Source: Aurantiochytrium sp. KH105 (taxonomy: Eukaryota; Sar; Bigyra; Thraustochytrida; Thraustochytriidae). From it: DNA of 64,000 nucleotides. The notes below the pieces were generated by a model, which had not been told where the DNA came from, did no database searches, and saw only the letters and a list, made by a program, of their open reading frames with translations. The stretch spans positions 74,940 through 138,939 of the forward strand of contig BGKB01000044.1 of NCBI GenBank assembly GCA_003116975.1, given 5' to 3'. A program made the position numbers and the translations under genes. Every line of letters starts with the position of its first letter. Positions within the stretch are counted from its first letter, which is position 1. Of the stretch, positions 8,415-18,524 are shown one piece after another.

Positions 8415-11399
8415 TTACAGCCGCAGGAGCGCGGGCGAGGGAGGAAGGTCAAGGTCGTTCGCATGACCCAGCTGCTGATGCTGCTGCAGGGGCGACAACG
8501 TGCCCTGATGCGCCACGAGGTTGGCCACGAGAATATTGTGAATGGTCCAGGGCGATTCGTTGCTTGCACGGGTCTCGAGAATACCGCGGCCGTAAGCGGA
8601 GCCCTGGTCGTTGCGCCACCAGATGCGCGTGTAGCGCGACGTCTCCGTGTAGCGGTGGCGAATTACGATTGCATTGCCGTAAACGAATGCCTGTTTGGTC
8701 AAGGCCATGGGCGTGGAGACGCCCATGAGGGGATCCCTGAGGTCAAAGGGGTGCTCCTTGCCATCAAAGACGTAGTCGATGAGACCGTCCGAGAGAAGCT
8801 TGCGCTGGAGACGGATACGAAGGGTCGTGGGCGTCTGTTCAAGGAAGCTTTCCTTTTCCATGGCGTCCAGCATCTTGGTGCGCATCCAGGGCATCTTGAT
8901 GGTGCTCATGCGGAGATGGGTCAAACGCATTGCGCAAAAGGTTTCCGGAGACCAAGGCCCGTTGAGATCCGGCTCGCCGTTGGGGTCGAGGCCGATCCAC
9001 GGCTCGGAGGGGTCATATTGAGTATACCTTTCAATATCGGACTTGGGGAGGCGGACGGCGTGGTCAATGAGGTTGTCACGCGGGGATCCCATGACGGTGG
9101 CAGCATCGCTGGGCGAGTAGACCTCGATACGAAGGCGCTTGGAGAGGCCTTCGAGTCCCTCGAGCACGTGGGGCTCGACGCGACGAGGGCGCTTGAGACG
9201 GTTTGCGTCTGTGCTGCACGAGTCAACGAGATCGAGAAAGACCTGGCGCACCCTGCGCTCGGGGTTTTTGGAATCCTTGAGCGGGGCCGTGCCGTACTTG
9301 CGCTGGTCCATGGACTTGTCCTCGGCCACAACGCCATTTTCCGAACGGATGGCGGCCTCGGCATTGCTCTTGGCGATTTCGGCAGCTGTGGTCTGGAGCT
9401 CCTCGATTTCGGTGAGAGTCGACCCGTTTTCCTTGAAAAAATTGTGCAGGTATTGGCGCACGGCATCGAGGAAGCGGCCGTAGCCCACGTCAATGCTCTC
9501 ACCGCGGTCACGGCGGTAGGCAATGTCCTCGCAGACGTTGGTAATGTGCTCGGTGAATGCGCTTTCACCGAGGACGTGGCGTGCGAGGCGGCGGAGGATG
9601 CGCTGCAGACGTCGCTGCTTTTCAGCAGCCTGGGCTTCTGCACCCTTGTTGCCGGCTGCGTCGTCTGCAGAGGCGGTGGCGTCTCCATTGGTTGCTGATC
9701 CGGGAAGGGAGTCAGTGACGCTCCCGGGAGAGGCGGGCGTGTCGAGGTCGGAATCCGCGAGCGCGCTGGGGTCCTGAGCCTTTTGGAGGAGCGTAGCAAT
9801 GTGGTACAAGAGTGTGGCCGGAGAGGTATTGGGCGTCGAAGTTCCCATGCGGCGAAAGCGCTGGCGCCGGCGGCAGTAGAGCTGAAAAGCCGGGCTGGAG
9901 AACTTGCCGACGCAGCGGATGTTGTCGCCGCTTTCGACTACGAAAATGTAAACGTTAAAGACGTGCAGGGTGTCACACGTGTACTTTGTGGCGACCCAAT
10001 CGTAGTGCCAGCCCTGGTGCTCCTTGCTGTTGAACTTGAAGTCGATGAGCACCGAGTCGTTCTCAGCCGAGGGCGCCGTCTCCTGGCAGCTTGGGTACCA
10101 CGGCGCAAGAGGGCGGCCCCTCTTGCGCTCCTTGGCCTGGATGGCCTCGAGCGAGGCGAGGCTGCCGATCTCGACATCCTTGTAGAGGCCCAAGGCGGTG
10201 TCGAAGCGGCCAAAGGCAACGAATTGCGGGGCGCCAGTGCCGGCCTGGGGCTGAAGCTCGCATGCGGATGGCTTGTACGATGCGTGAAAGGTGATTCCCT
10301 GACCGCAGAACTTGCGAGGCTGGTGCGTGGGTCCACAGTTGGGGAAGCAGCGAAGGTTCTTGAGACCGGAGCACTTGTTGTTGCGCTGGTATCGGTCGAC
10401 AAAGAGGTGTTCGTCGAAGGAACCGTAGAGAATTTCCTTTTCCAGCATCATTGTAGGGTCAATAACATTTTGATGCTCGGCGGCGGAGGACTCATCGAGC
10501 GAGAAGTCCTCGTTAAAAGCGTGCGCGTCCGCATCTGCGCCAACGTGAACGGCGGCTGCAGGCGTTGCGGTGGCAGAGGGTTCACCATGGGCGCTGTCCG
10601 CGAAGAAGTCACCTCCGTCCTCAATAGGCAAATCGTCCTGGTAGGTGGCGGAAGGCGGGGGTGGCGGGGTGTGATGGTGATGGCCTTGACCGTGCTGGTG
10701 CGACAGCTGTCGGTGTTGTTGTTGTTGTTGCTGCTGCTGCATGTGACGAGAATTGTGGGGAAGCGGTCGGTTCGCCGAGGCGTCCTCGACCTTGACGTAT
10801 GGAGCGTTCGAGGCTGCACCGCAGCAGCAGCGGCAGCACGAAGATACATTTGCCACGGGGGCCATATGTTGCTGCTGGTGAGGGGGCAGACCTGGTGGAG
10901 GTGGGGGCGGCACAGCCGCTGAGACTGATGGGGAGGGCGAGAAGGAGGAGTTGGGCGTTGCAAAGTCGCTGTCAAAATCGTCCTCGCTTTCTTCGCTCAA
11001 ATGGTGCGCGCTTGTCGCATTGGAGCCATTGCTGCTGCTCCTGCTGCTGGTGCCGTTGTTGTTGTTGTTCCCGCCATATGGTTCATCAGGCCACATAATA
11101 TCGAGGGGCTCAAGGCCGTCAAAGTCGGGAAAGATTTCCTGCAGCGACGAGTTGGCTTCGTTTAGGCTGAGCAGGGAGAGCATGACCTTGTCGAAGCCGG
11201 CGCCTCCAGGCGGCGGGTTAGCGTGCGTCGTTTCCGCCGCCGCCGCTTCCGCCACCGTCTCAGGCGCTCCCTCTGCCTTCGTCTCGCGGGCTGCCTCCTG
11301 TTGTGGCGCCCAGTTCTCCTCGCCGCCTACGCTCGCAGGTCCTTGCGGCGTGGGGTGGGTCTCCTCCATCTTGACCTTTGTGTCGGCGACCATGTCCAT
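8415..11399 (-). CDS. Transcription-factor-like protein with CFPxC domain and poly-Q/N/P tracts (994 aa)
   Basis: I start at ATG 11399 (MDMVADTK). The frame is open further upstream to 11921, but that extension is Arg/Ser/Ala low complexity and has no ATG between 11400 and 11921. The N-terminal third is acidic with poly-N, poly-S, poly-P and poly-Q (near residues 80-260), like an activation region. A compact domain spans about residues 325-510, beginning with a KNLRCFPNC motif (Cys351) and ending SSPAFQLYCRRRQRFRR. A second conserved-looking block occupies the C-terminal 220 residues. The first domain recurs in the gene at 26376-29687. The overall look (basic closing strand after an all-beta stretch, Q/N-rich flanks) recalls p53-like/immunoglobulin-fold DNA-binding proteins, but that is inference. 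The TAA stop lies inside GTAAGTA, a consensus donor, so a further 3' exon is possible. Confidence 0.75.
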   Translation of the reverse strand: MDMVADTKVKMEETHPTPQGPASVGGEENWAPQQEAARETKAEGAPETVAEAAAAETTHANPPPGGAGFDKVMLSLLSLNEANSSLQEIFPDFDGLEPLDIMWPDEPYGGNNNNNGTSSRSSSNGSNATSAHHLSEESEDDFDSDFATPNSSFSPSPSVSAAVPPPPPPGLPPHQQQHMAPVANVSSCCRCCCGAASNAPYVKVEDASANRPLPHNSRHMQQQQQQQQHRQLSHQHGQGHHHHTPPPPPSATYQDDLPIEDGGDFFADSAHGEPSATATPAAAVHVGADADAHAFNEDFSLDESSAAEHQNVIDPTMMLEKEILYGSFDEHLFVDRYQRNNKCSGLKNLRCFPNCGPTHQPRKFCGQGITFHASYKPSACELQPQAGTGAPQFVAFGRFDTALGLYKDVEIGSLASLEAIQAKERKRGRPLAPWYPSCQETAPSAENDSVLIDFKFNSKEHQGWHYDWVATKYTCDTLHVFNVYIFVVESGDNIRCVGKFSSPAFQLYCRRRQRFRRMGTSTPNTSPATLLYHIATLLQKAQDPSALADSDLDTPASPGSVTDSLPGSATNGDATASADDAAGNKGAEAQAAEKQRRLQRILRRLARHVLGESAFTEHITNVCEDIAYRRDRGESIDVGYGRFLDAVRQYLHNFFKENGSTLTEIEELQTTAAEIAKSNAEAAIRSENGVVAEDKSMDQRKYGTAPLKDSKNPERRVRQVFLDLVDSCSTDANRLKRPRRVEPHVLEGLEGLSKRLRIEVYSPSDAATVMGSPRDNLIDHAVRLPKSDIERYTQYDPSEPWIGLDPNGEPDLNGPWSPETFCAMRLTHLRMSTIKMPWMRTKMLDAMEKESFLEQTPTTLRIRLQRKLLSDGLIDYVFDGKEHPFDLRDPLMGVSTPMALTKQAFVYGNAIVIRHRYTETSRYTRIWWRNDQGSAYGRGILETRASNESPWTIHNILVANLVAHQGTLSPLQQHQQLGHANDLDLPPSPALLRL

Positions 11400-12375
11400 C
11401 TTGCCGCTTCCTTTCTGCCTTTGCGCTCTGGCTTCCCGAGGCGGGCTGCGGCTGCGGCTGCGGCTCCGGCTGCGGCTGCGGCTGCCCCTGCTTGCTCGCT
11501 CGCTCGCTCGCTCGCTCGCTCGCGCACTTGCCGTTTTGCTCGGCGTGTCGATCGCGCGAGCGCGTGCGCGGGCGGGGGTTCGGCCGGCGGGCCCAGGATA
11601 CCGCTTCTCCTTCCTTCGTGCTCGGCCCGACCGAGTGTGACGCAAAGGACGCGGAGGAAGAAAAGAAGGAGAGAAAGAAAGAAAAAGAAAGCCAAGGCTT
11701 CCTTTCGCTTTCGTCCAAACGCACGCAATCAATGAATCAATGAAATGAATGAATGAATGAACGATCGATCGATCGACCGCTCCTCGATTCTTTTCGCAGG
11801 AACCCGTCGCGGGCGCCGCGCTGGCTGCGGAGGGGATGAAGGATGGAAGGAGGCGGGGGAGGGAGGACCGACGGGTGCGCCCAGCAGCAGCTGCAGCAGC
11901 ACGAGTCTCGCCCGCTTGCAAAGGACGGAGAGACGCCTGCTGGACCGCCCGCTGCCTCTGCTTGCTCGCCTTTCTTTATTTCAAAACCAACCTCGCGAGG
12001 GAGGCCCCTCGCGCTCGGGCTCCACGAGGCGCGGCCTGACGCTGCGTCAAGCTAGGTCCGTGCTCGGGCGTGGTCTCGCTCGAGGCGCTTGAGCGAGCGG
12101 GCGCTTGGGCGAGCGGTCGATCGATCGACCGATCGATGCGCGATGCAGAAAAAAAAAACGCTGGCCCAGGCGTCTCCGTCCGTCCGTCGGTCCGTCCGTG
12201 CGTCCGTCGCAGGTCTCCCGTGCGCGCGGGCGCTTGCGGCTGCGGCTGCGGCGGATGCTCTCGCTCTCGCTCCCGCGCTGCGCTCGATCAGGTTTTGCGG
12301 CGCCCGCGCGGCTGCGCTCGGCGCTTCTCTTGTTCGCTTGCTCGCCGGTTTCTTGTTTGCGGCGGCTTGTGGCGC
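11400..12375 (-). promoter_or_regulatory. Probable long AUG-free 5' leader of the gene at 8415-11399
   Basis: Reading 11400-12375 by eye, I find no ATG on the minus strand (no CAT on the plus strand) over about 976 bases, while the plus strand has about ten ATGs. This asymmetry fits selection against upstream AUGs in a minus-strand leader. It contains CTCG tetranucleotide and GAAAG-type tracts. Confidence 0.4.
11492..11524. repeat. (CTCG)n tetranucleotide repeat
   Basis: Uninterrupted CTCG repeats in the presumed leader of the CFPxC gene. Confidence 0.9.
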
Positions 12376-12430
12376 CATGCGACCGCCGCCTGCGACTGCT
12401 TGCGTTTCCCGCTTCACACTGCCTTCGCTT

Positions 12431-12479
12431 CTTTCTTTTCTTTTCTTTTCTTTTCTTTTCTATTCTTTTCGATTCTTTT
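12431..12479. repeat. (TTTTC)n pentanucleotide tract
   Basis: About ten TTTTC units with two variants. It lies upstream of a (GGAAA)n tract at 12687-12717 with which a plus-strand transcript could pair using one G-U wobble per unit. Confidence 0.85.
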
Positions 12480-12605
12480 GTTCCACTTGCCGCGGCCGGC
12501 GGCCACTTGAACTCGAGCCGTCTCCACTGTCGATGGCGCACGCCGCAAAGTGAGCCTATTCGAATCCAAGTCCTGACTGGGACGACACACAAGCTGCTGC
12601 AGCTT

Positions 12606-12661
12606 CTGGCTGGCTGGCTGCTGGGAGGAAGAAACAGACGGCCAGCCAGCCAGCCAGCCAG
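12606..12661. repeat. CTGG/CCAG inverted repeat (hairpin)
   Basis: Left arm CTGGCTGGCTGGCTG starts at 12606 and the right arm of CCAG repeats ends at 12661, separated by about 20 bases. This gives a perfect 15-bp stem, located between the complementary pyrimidine and purine pentanucleotide tracts. Confidence 0.8.
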
Positions 12662-12686
12662 AGGCAAAAGAAAAAATAAAATGAGA

Positions 12687-12717
12687 GGAAAGGAAAGGAA
12701 AGGAAAGGAAAGGAAAA
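12687..12717. repeat. (GGAAA)n pentanucleotide tract
   Basis: About six GGAAA units forming the purine partner of the TTTTC tract at 12431-12479. Confidence 0.85.
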
Positions 12718-13226
12718 GCAAAAGTAAAGCAAGAAACAATGAAGGAAGGGAAAAAAGAACGTAAGAATACGTGCTCGGGATCGACAGTTCGACACTTCCT
12801 CCCTCGCCAGCCGAGTGCCGCTTCGCCCACTTCCGCCCAGTCCTCGCTCGCGCCGGCCACCTTTGTACTACCCTCTCCCCGCGCGTTGGTAGAGCCTTCT
12901 TCACGCACGCAGCGCGCCCCGGCTGCGGCTGCGGCTGCTGGCCTTTTCCATTCCTCGCGCATTCTTTCCTGCTCCTGATCGCGCAGCAGCAGTATCTTTG
13001 ACCTGCCTGCCTGCCTCCCGCAACGAAGAATCCGATCGCCCGCCACTGCCTCTGCCTTCAGACCTTCATTCTTTTCGAATCCCCCCCCTATATCCCCGCA
13101 GCAGATTTCCGGACCGGTCTCGCCTCCCTCCCAAGCGAGTCCCCTCTCCTCTCTCTCTCTCTCCCTCCCTTCCTCGCGCCCAGATGAGCCAGCAGGCGCG
13201 GCCAGCCTCCGTACCGCCGGCCAGCC

Positions 13227-13275
13227 GCGGCCGGCCGGCCGGTCTCTGCAGGCCCCGCGCGGCCGGCCGGCCGGC
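13227..13275. repeat. Paired CCGG-rich palindromic blocks
   Basis: Two copies of a GCGGCCGGCCGGCCGG block, each self-complementary and complementary to the other, about 32 bases apart. Strong potential for secondary structure. Confidence 0.75.
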
Positions 13276-13482
13276 CTGCCGCGCTGCGCCTGGCCGCTGC
13301 TCGGCCGGGCTTGCCTGGCGCCTGGACCGCGCCTGCGAGTCATGACGCCACGGCGTCACCAGGGCCTTCACAGCTTTCCGTAGGCCCTCCTAGTCGCTTC
13401 CTACCGGAACCTCTCTTTTCAGAACCGCCGCTTTAACCATCACCGCCAAACCGGAGCCCGGCCACCACCTTTCTTTCTTGCT

Positions 13483-13517
13483 TCCCTCCCTCCCTCCCTC
13501 CCTCCCTCCCTCCCTCT
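13483..13517. repeat. (CCCT)n tract
   Basis: About eight CCCT units ending in CTCTCC. Confidence 0.9.
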
Positions 13518-14566
13518 CTCCGCAGCGGCTCTGCGACGCAATCCAAATCATTTAAGCCGCCCAGGCCAGCCAGGATACCGCCGCAGCCCGCTGCGGCCAG
13601 CTAGCCGGCGGGCCCGGAGCGAGGCGCGACACGACAAACAGTCATCCAATCCATCCACGTGGCCGCTGCCGCCAAAGCATAACTCGGTGAGCGAGCGAGC
13701 GACCGACCGACGATCAAACAGAGCCAGGAACAAAGCACGAAACAGCGAAAGAGCGCGCGGTGTCGACGCCCCTGCGCGAGTCGCTTTCCGCACCGCGCTC
13801 CACACAGTCAGACAGCGCACGCTCGCAGCCTCCCTCCCTCCCTCCCCGGGACCGGCCGGCCTCCGAGCTCTGCGCGAGGTCCCCTGCCGCGGCCGCATTG
13901 TTCGCGTCCGGGTGGCCCGGCCTGGCCCGGCCTGGCTGGCCCGGCGGACACGCTCCGCTGCCGCGCGCAGACAAGCGCCCGCGGGAGTTGTTGGCTCGAA
14001 TGGGAGCTCGCCGCTCTGCGGCCGGGATGCATGCGCGATCGGCGGCCGCTGCTGGGCGGTCCGTGCGACCCTGCGCGGGAGGATGCGGCGCCGAGGAGGC
14101 GCGAGACCTGGCGGCCAACTTCGAACTCGCTTATTAGGGCGGGCGGGCGTGCGAGCGAGCGTGCGTGTGGCGACCGTGGCGGTTCCTCCGTTCGCAGTGC
14201 AGCTGCAGATGCTTGCTTCCTGGGAAGGGACGATCTCTTGCCATTCCATTGCATTTCATTTTCCCCGAGTGCTCTCGAAGGGTTTCCCGCCGCAGCCCGT
14301 CCCGCCGGCCGCTGCGCTGCGCGCTCTGGGAAGAGCTCGCCCGAGCGGCAGCGCGACTGCGACAGCAGGGCGGCCAGCCATCATGGCCGCCGCGTCCGAA
14401 TCGTCGATCAGAGCAAAGCAGCGCAGAGCGGAGCAGAGCAGAGCAGATCCTCTGCAGATCAGTGCAGATTATCAGATCATCAGCCAGACCAGCCTGATCA
14501 GATCAGGCAGCTGCAGAAAACAAGGAGAAAAAAAACAAGCTGTTCACAGACTCCACGAGCGAAACG

Positions 14567-14622
14567 CCCCACGCGGCCCAACACAAGTTGAACTCCCCAC
14601 GCGGCCCAACACAAGTTGAACT
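14567..14622. repeat. Perfect 28-bp tandem duplication
   Basis: The 28 bases at 14567-14594 are repeated exactly at 14595-14622. Copies begin CCCCACGCGG and end AAGTTGAACT. It is not a simple-sequence repeat, so the duplication is probably recent. Confidence 0.9.
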
Positions 14623-14804
14623 CATGTCAGCGCCGGCAGCACAGGCCAGCGGCAGAACGAACAGCAGAGCAGCTGGCCGATGCTACAGCCAGTGCTGCGG
14701 CCGGAGCAGCTCGAACCGCAAAGCTACCTACACTCGCCAAGCCAAGCAACACCAGTGGCGGCGGCAGCAACCAAATCAGACCAATCGATCCCAGAAGAAC
14801 GGAC

Positions 14805-14840
14805 GATTCGATTCGATTCGATTCGATTCGATTCAATTCG
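14805..14840. repeat. (ATTCG)n tract
   Basis: About six ATTCG units, the last ones imperfect. Confidence 0.9.
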
Positions 14841-15730
14841 ACAGGTGCAGTCGATCCGCCAAGGAGATTGACGTTACGACGAAGTGGCCCCGGTGATAAG
14901 ACTGTGCCGACCGCTTGACTCGAGACACGAGTACGAATATGGCAGTGCCACGGTGGCCACGGCCAGTTTGTTTTCCGCAGCCGCGTAGGACGTAGCCGCA
15001 CGTAGCTGGAAGCCGCCGCTCCCCGAGCTCCGCCCGCCTTGGAGCTGAGTGACCCCCCCCCTCCTCCTCCTCCTCCTCCCTGCAAAGCCTCCCTAGCAGC
15101 CCGAAACGAGCGAGCTCCGGCAGCGCCGCCTCCGCGCGAGCGTGCATGCGGAACGGAGCTGAGCGGAGCGGAGCTATGTAGGGCAGCACTGGCAGAGCAG
15201 CTGGCAGCTGGCTGCTGCTGCAGCGGTGCGGCAGGCTCTGTCCGAACGTGGCCGCACGGTGCAAGATCCCCCGCCCCCCCCTCCTCCGCCCTTATCTTCC
15301 CGCTATGCGCACACCTGCTATGCGCTCATTGCGCTGGCACTGCGACGCGGCCCCGGGCCTCCTCCCGCGCGCCGTCATCGCGGCCTTCGGCGCAGCGCAA
15401 CGGCTGCAGTGGCATCTGCAGCTGCGCGGCGGCGGCGGCGCGGATCACGAGGCGAGCGCGGCGCCGCAGCGGGTCGGCGCGAGGAGGGGATCTTGGACCC
15501 GAGCGCGCCGCGCCGACAGGGAGGGACCGGCGCGGCGGGTCCCGTGGTTGGCGAAAGAACCTGTTGTTGCACGGGGCCACGCGCCGTGGGGGGGGCCGAG
15601 GTCCCCGAGCTCGACCGCAGCAGGCGCCGGGGCCTGGCTGGCTACTTGGCGACCGGCGGGGGAAGAGCGAAGGAGCGAGCGAAGGCAAGCAAGTCCAGAC
15701 AGGACAAGAGAATTTGGATTTGAACTTGGG

Positions 15731-15770
15731 ATTTGAATTTGAATTTGAATTTGAATTAGAATTAGAATTT
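15731..15770. repeat. (GAATTT)n tract
   Basis: Hexanucleotide GAATTT repeats grading into GAATTA, notable for their AT content in a GC-rich setting. Confidence 0.9.
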
Positions 15771-16739
15771 GAGTGCGAGTGGCCATGAGAGTGCTCCACA
15801 AGATTTTGAACTGAAGACTACATTTGAATTCGAAGTTGAGGTTCTCGCGGGCGGTGATGGCGAGGTCGCCGCCGGACCAGGCCCGAGCGCGCCTCGGACC
15901 GGCGGCGAGCGGGCGCGGAGACGCGCAGCGCGGACCTGGCCTGCCGCGCAATCCGATTCGCTCCAGCCCCCGAAATCCTCCTCAGCTCGGCCAGGGCGGC
16001 GACCGATGCACCGCGTACTGCTCGGCGGCGAAGACCCGAAACCTGCTCGGCGCAAGTGCCTGCAAGCGTCAGCGTGCGTGCGTGAATTCAGAAACGCCCA
16101 TGCCGCATGCGCCACCAGGCTACGTATGCCGACGCGATCAATGCCCACTTGGATCGCTACCAAGCCAAATGTAGCTGGGGAGCTTTGACTTGCCTGGGCA
16201 GTGCGGATGTGAGACCTCCGAGCCTCGCGCGAAACGCACAGCGGTATGGCGGGTCGCGTCAAGCATATTTGCTCATTCTTTTGCAACCAATAGCAACTCC
16301 TGCAAAAGTATAGCAGCCGCCGCACGCAGCCGCAGCAGCTGGCTGCAGCTGGCCGCAGCCGATGCATACCCAGTCTTGCCTGGTTGCTGGTCTCATTTAC
16401 AAATGTATACCACGCAATTCTACTCCTGCGGGGCGCTTGACTACCTGCCCCCTCCACCCATTTTGTGTTGATTGGTGCTGCCGAGCGTTCTGTCTGTGCA
16501 TCCAAGCACAGGCACTTGGGTATTTTCCAAGCAAATGCATGCACGGTCGATCTTGTGATTGGCTCCTTCTGACTGGACCCGTTCTTTGAGTCCAACGCGG
16601 AGAAGTACATTTTCCGCCGATATGCCAGCACCAGCACCAGCACCAGCCACCGACTGGCTTGTGTTCATGCACTCATGCATGAACCTACTACGCTACAATC
16701 AAGGTGCGTTTTTGTTGTTTGCGTTTTCTCAAAGCCTGC

Positions 16740-18077
16740 TTACAACTTGGAGAGATCGCCCGTGTTGAGCTTGTTGAACTCCTGGAAAAGCGCCGCCGCC
16801 TTGGCATCGGCAACCATGTCGTGCCGCGTGGGCCGCCGGCCTTGCGAGCGCTCGAACTCCTCGCGCCACGCGCGGAGCTCGTCCTGGAGAGCACTACGCC
16901 GCGCAAGACGCTTGTCCTCTGCAGCCTGCGCCTGCGCGTCAGACTCGGGATCCTCGCCCTCGACGGCGACTCGCCGCTCAAAAGGAGCAGGAACGTGCAC
17001 AGAGGCCACCGAGGACCTTACGCGCGTCACCGTGCCGTCGGCAGCCTTGTCGAAGATCGTCGGCCCCGTTGCCTTTGGGCCCATGTGCGCAACGAGACGC
17101 CCGCCCGGACGCAGCTGGTCAAGCAAACGGGAAAGCTCCTCGCATCCATCGCCTTCTTTGGCGTCTTGATCTTGCGGGAATCCAAAACCCACACGAATGG
17201 CGTCAAAAGGCCCGCCAGGCAGCGGCAAGTCACCCACGCCGTCGAGAGGCATGACGATAATACGCTTCAAGACGCTATCGTCCACGAGACCAGCGCCAAG
17301 GAGCTCCTTGCACGTTTCCCCAACGCGCGGAATGGCCGTATCTGCCAATGATCCGCGACGGTCCACGCCCACAACCTTGCCGCCCGTCTCGGCCTTTCCT
17401 GCGACCATTACGGCGTATACGGCCGCGAGGTAGCCAGATCCGCAGCCGCAGTCCAACACGACATTGCCCGGCTTGAGCCATGGCAGCAAGAGCTCCGACT
17501 GCTGCACGTGGTCCACCGCGCAATCGAGAGGCAAAACCTTGCCATCGTTTGGTGCTGCGGGCGCCGGCCCTTCCGCAGCAAAGGCGCCCTCATCCGCGAT
17601 CAGATTCGTATGTTTCTTTTCGAAAAATCGACCGCGATTCACCTTGGAGAATGCCTCGGCCAGACGCTCTATTTATCGTTGCACAAGCGCAGCGCAGCGC
17701 CATGTCTGTCAGCCTTCGCCAAAACAACGAACCCCTACTGATCGATGAGCAGAGCGTTATCGCCCTGTGTTCACCTTGAAAGTTGCAAACGTACCGTCTT
17801 GAAGAAGACCTCGTCCACGAAGCTCCTCCACGAGCTTTTCCTGGGCCTGCATGGCCTGTAGCTGCACGACGGCAGGTTTGGGCGCTTTTGGTTTGTTCGA
17901 TGTCACCTCGCTTCCCCCAGCGCTCGACGAGGTGACACTTGCCAATCCCCTCGAAAGCCTTCGTTGCCATCCTGGAGCAGCGGCAACTGCAAAAGCAGTA
18001 TTGGTAGTCGTCGTCGCCTCGCGCAGAAACGTGCCGCGTGCTGCAGCGCTTGCCAACCTCGCCGTGGTCATCGTCAT
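16740..18077 (-). CDS. Protein-L-isoaspartate O-methyltransferase, two exons, probable mitochondrial presequence
   Basis: Proposed exons 17795-18077 and 16740-17668 (403 aa). The intron 17669-17794 (126 nt) has donor GTACGT and acceptor AAATAG. Splicing rebuilds a family-typical stretch, LLQDERLAEAFSKVNRGRFF, that neither exon shows alone. Motif I of the SAM fold is VVLDCGCGSGYLAAV. Upstream is the LPLDCAVDHVQQSELLLPWL segment, the counterpart of the family's substrate-side helix, and downstream LRPGGRLVAHMGP is the post-motif strand. The enzyme repairs damaged L-isoaspartyl residues using S-adenosylmethionine. About 45 N-terminal residues (MTMTTARLASAAARGTF onward) are rich in Arg/Ala/Thr and nearly acid-free, suggesting mitochondrial import. 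The C-terminal 70 residues after the fold are charged and helical. ATG 18077 is chosen over 18071 as the first Met. Confidence 0.85.
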
Positions 18078-18524
18078 CGTCGTCACCACCAGCTCTTTCT
18101 CCAAACAACCGGCCAAATCTCCAGCGGCAACAGTCGCAATAGCAGCAGCAGCAGCAGCAGCAGTAACAATCTAGACTCTTGTCGACGTTTGCCTCGTCTC
18201 TGCACTCGTACCACGTCGCGCCACGCTGCGTTGCCTGAAAAAATCGGCTCAGGTCTGCTCCACCATGCATGCATGTGAGCCAACAGCAATGTAATCACCA
18301 ATGTGAACAACCATTGCCGTGTGCGGAGTAGTAGAGAAAAGGAGGCCGCTCGGCCAGCGCCACCAATACCGCCCGACCAGCAGAACCAGAGACCTCGGCA
18401 GCAGCGGCAGACCAGCGCGAACAGCAGCGGCGCGCAGCGCAGCGCAGCAAACAGCGCGGCTCGGCGCAGCGCAGCAGCAGCGTCGAAGGCTGCAACGTCT
18501 GCGGAAACGCGTAAAGAGGAAACC
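18078..18524. promoter_or_regulatory. Divergent promoter region between PIMT and Cgr1-like genes
   Basis: This 447-base gap separates two divergent starts. It includes a CAG/AGC repeat (18138-18165) and a GCAGCGCAGC-rich stretch near 18430-18480. No ATG precedes either start for about 190-220 bases on the respective coding strand. Confidence 0.4.

Larger units (their letters stand above)
12376..16739. other. Gene-poor tract of about 4.4 kb, rich in simple repeats
   Basis: I find no open frame with recognisable domain content or steady codon use. The long frames here on both strands are Arg/Ser/Ala/Pro-rich and mirror each other. The tract holds pentanucleotide arrays, a long CTGG/CCAG hairpin, CCGG palindromes, a CCCT array, a perfect 28-bp tandem duplication, ATTCG and GAATTT arrays, and a CAGAGC/CAGATC-rich stretch near 14425-14520. 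It could be 5' leader plus promoter of the CFPxC gene, non-coding RNA, or filler. Confidence 0.5.

Noticed and set aside
8463-10922. Long plus-strand frames across the CFPxC gene
   Set aside because: They lack domains, mirror the minus-strand gene, and disappear where that gene's codon periodicity ends.
11400-11921. N-terminal extension of the CFPxC protein
   Set aside because: In-frame but Arg/Ser low complexity, with no internal ATG; the AUG-free pattern points to untranslated leader.
12047-13343. 285- and 309-codon minus frames in the gene-poor tract
   Set aside because: Composition follows the underlying TTTTC, GGAAA, CCAG and GCCGG repeats; no ATG-anchored conserved segment.
15762-16643. 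293-codon minus frame
   Set aside because: No recognisable motif, no codon bias like that of the validated genes, and it overlaps a GAATTT repeat.
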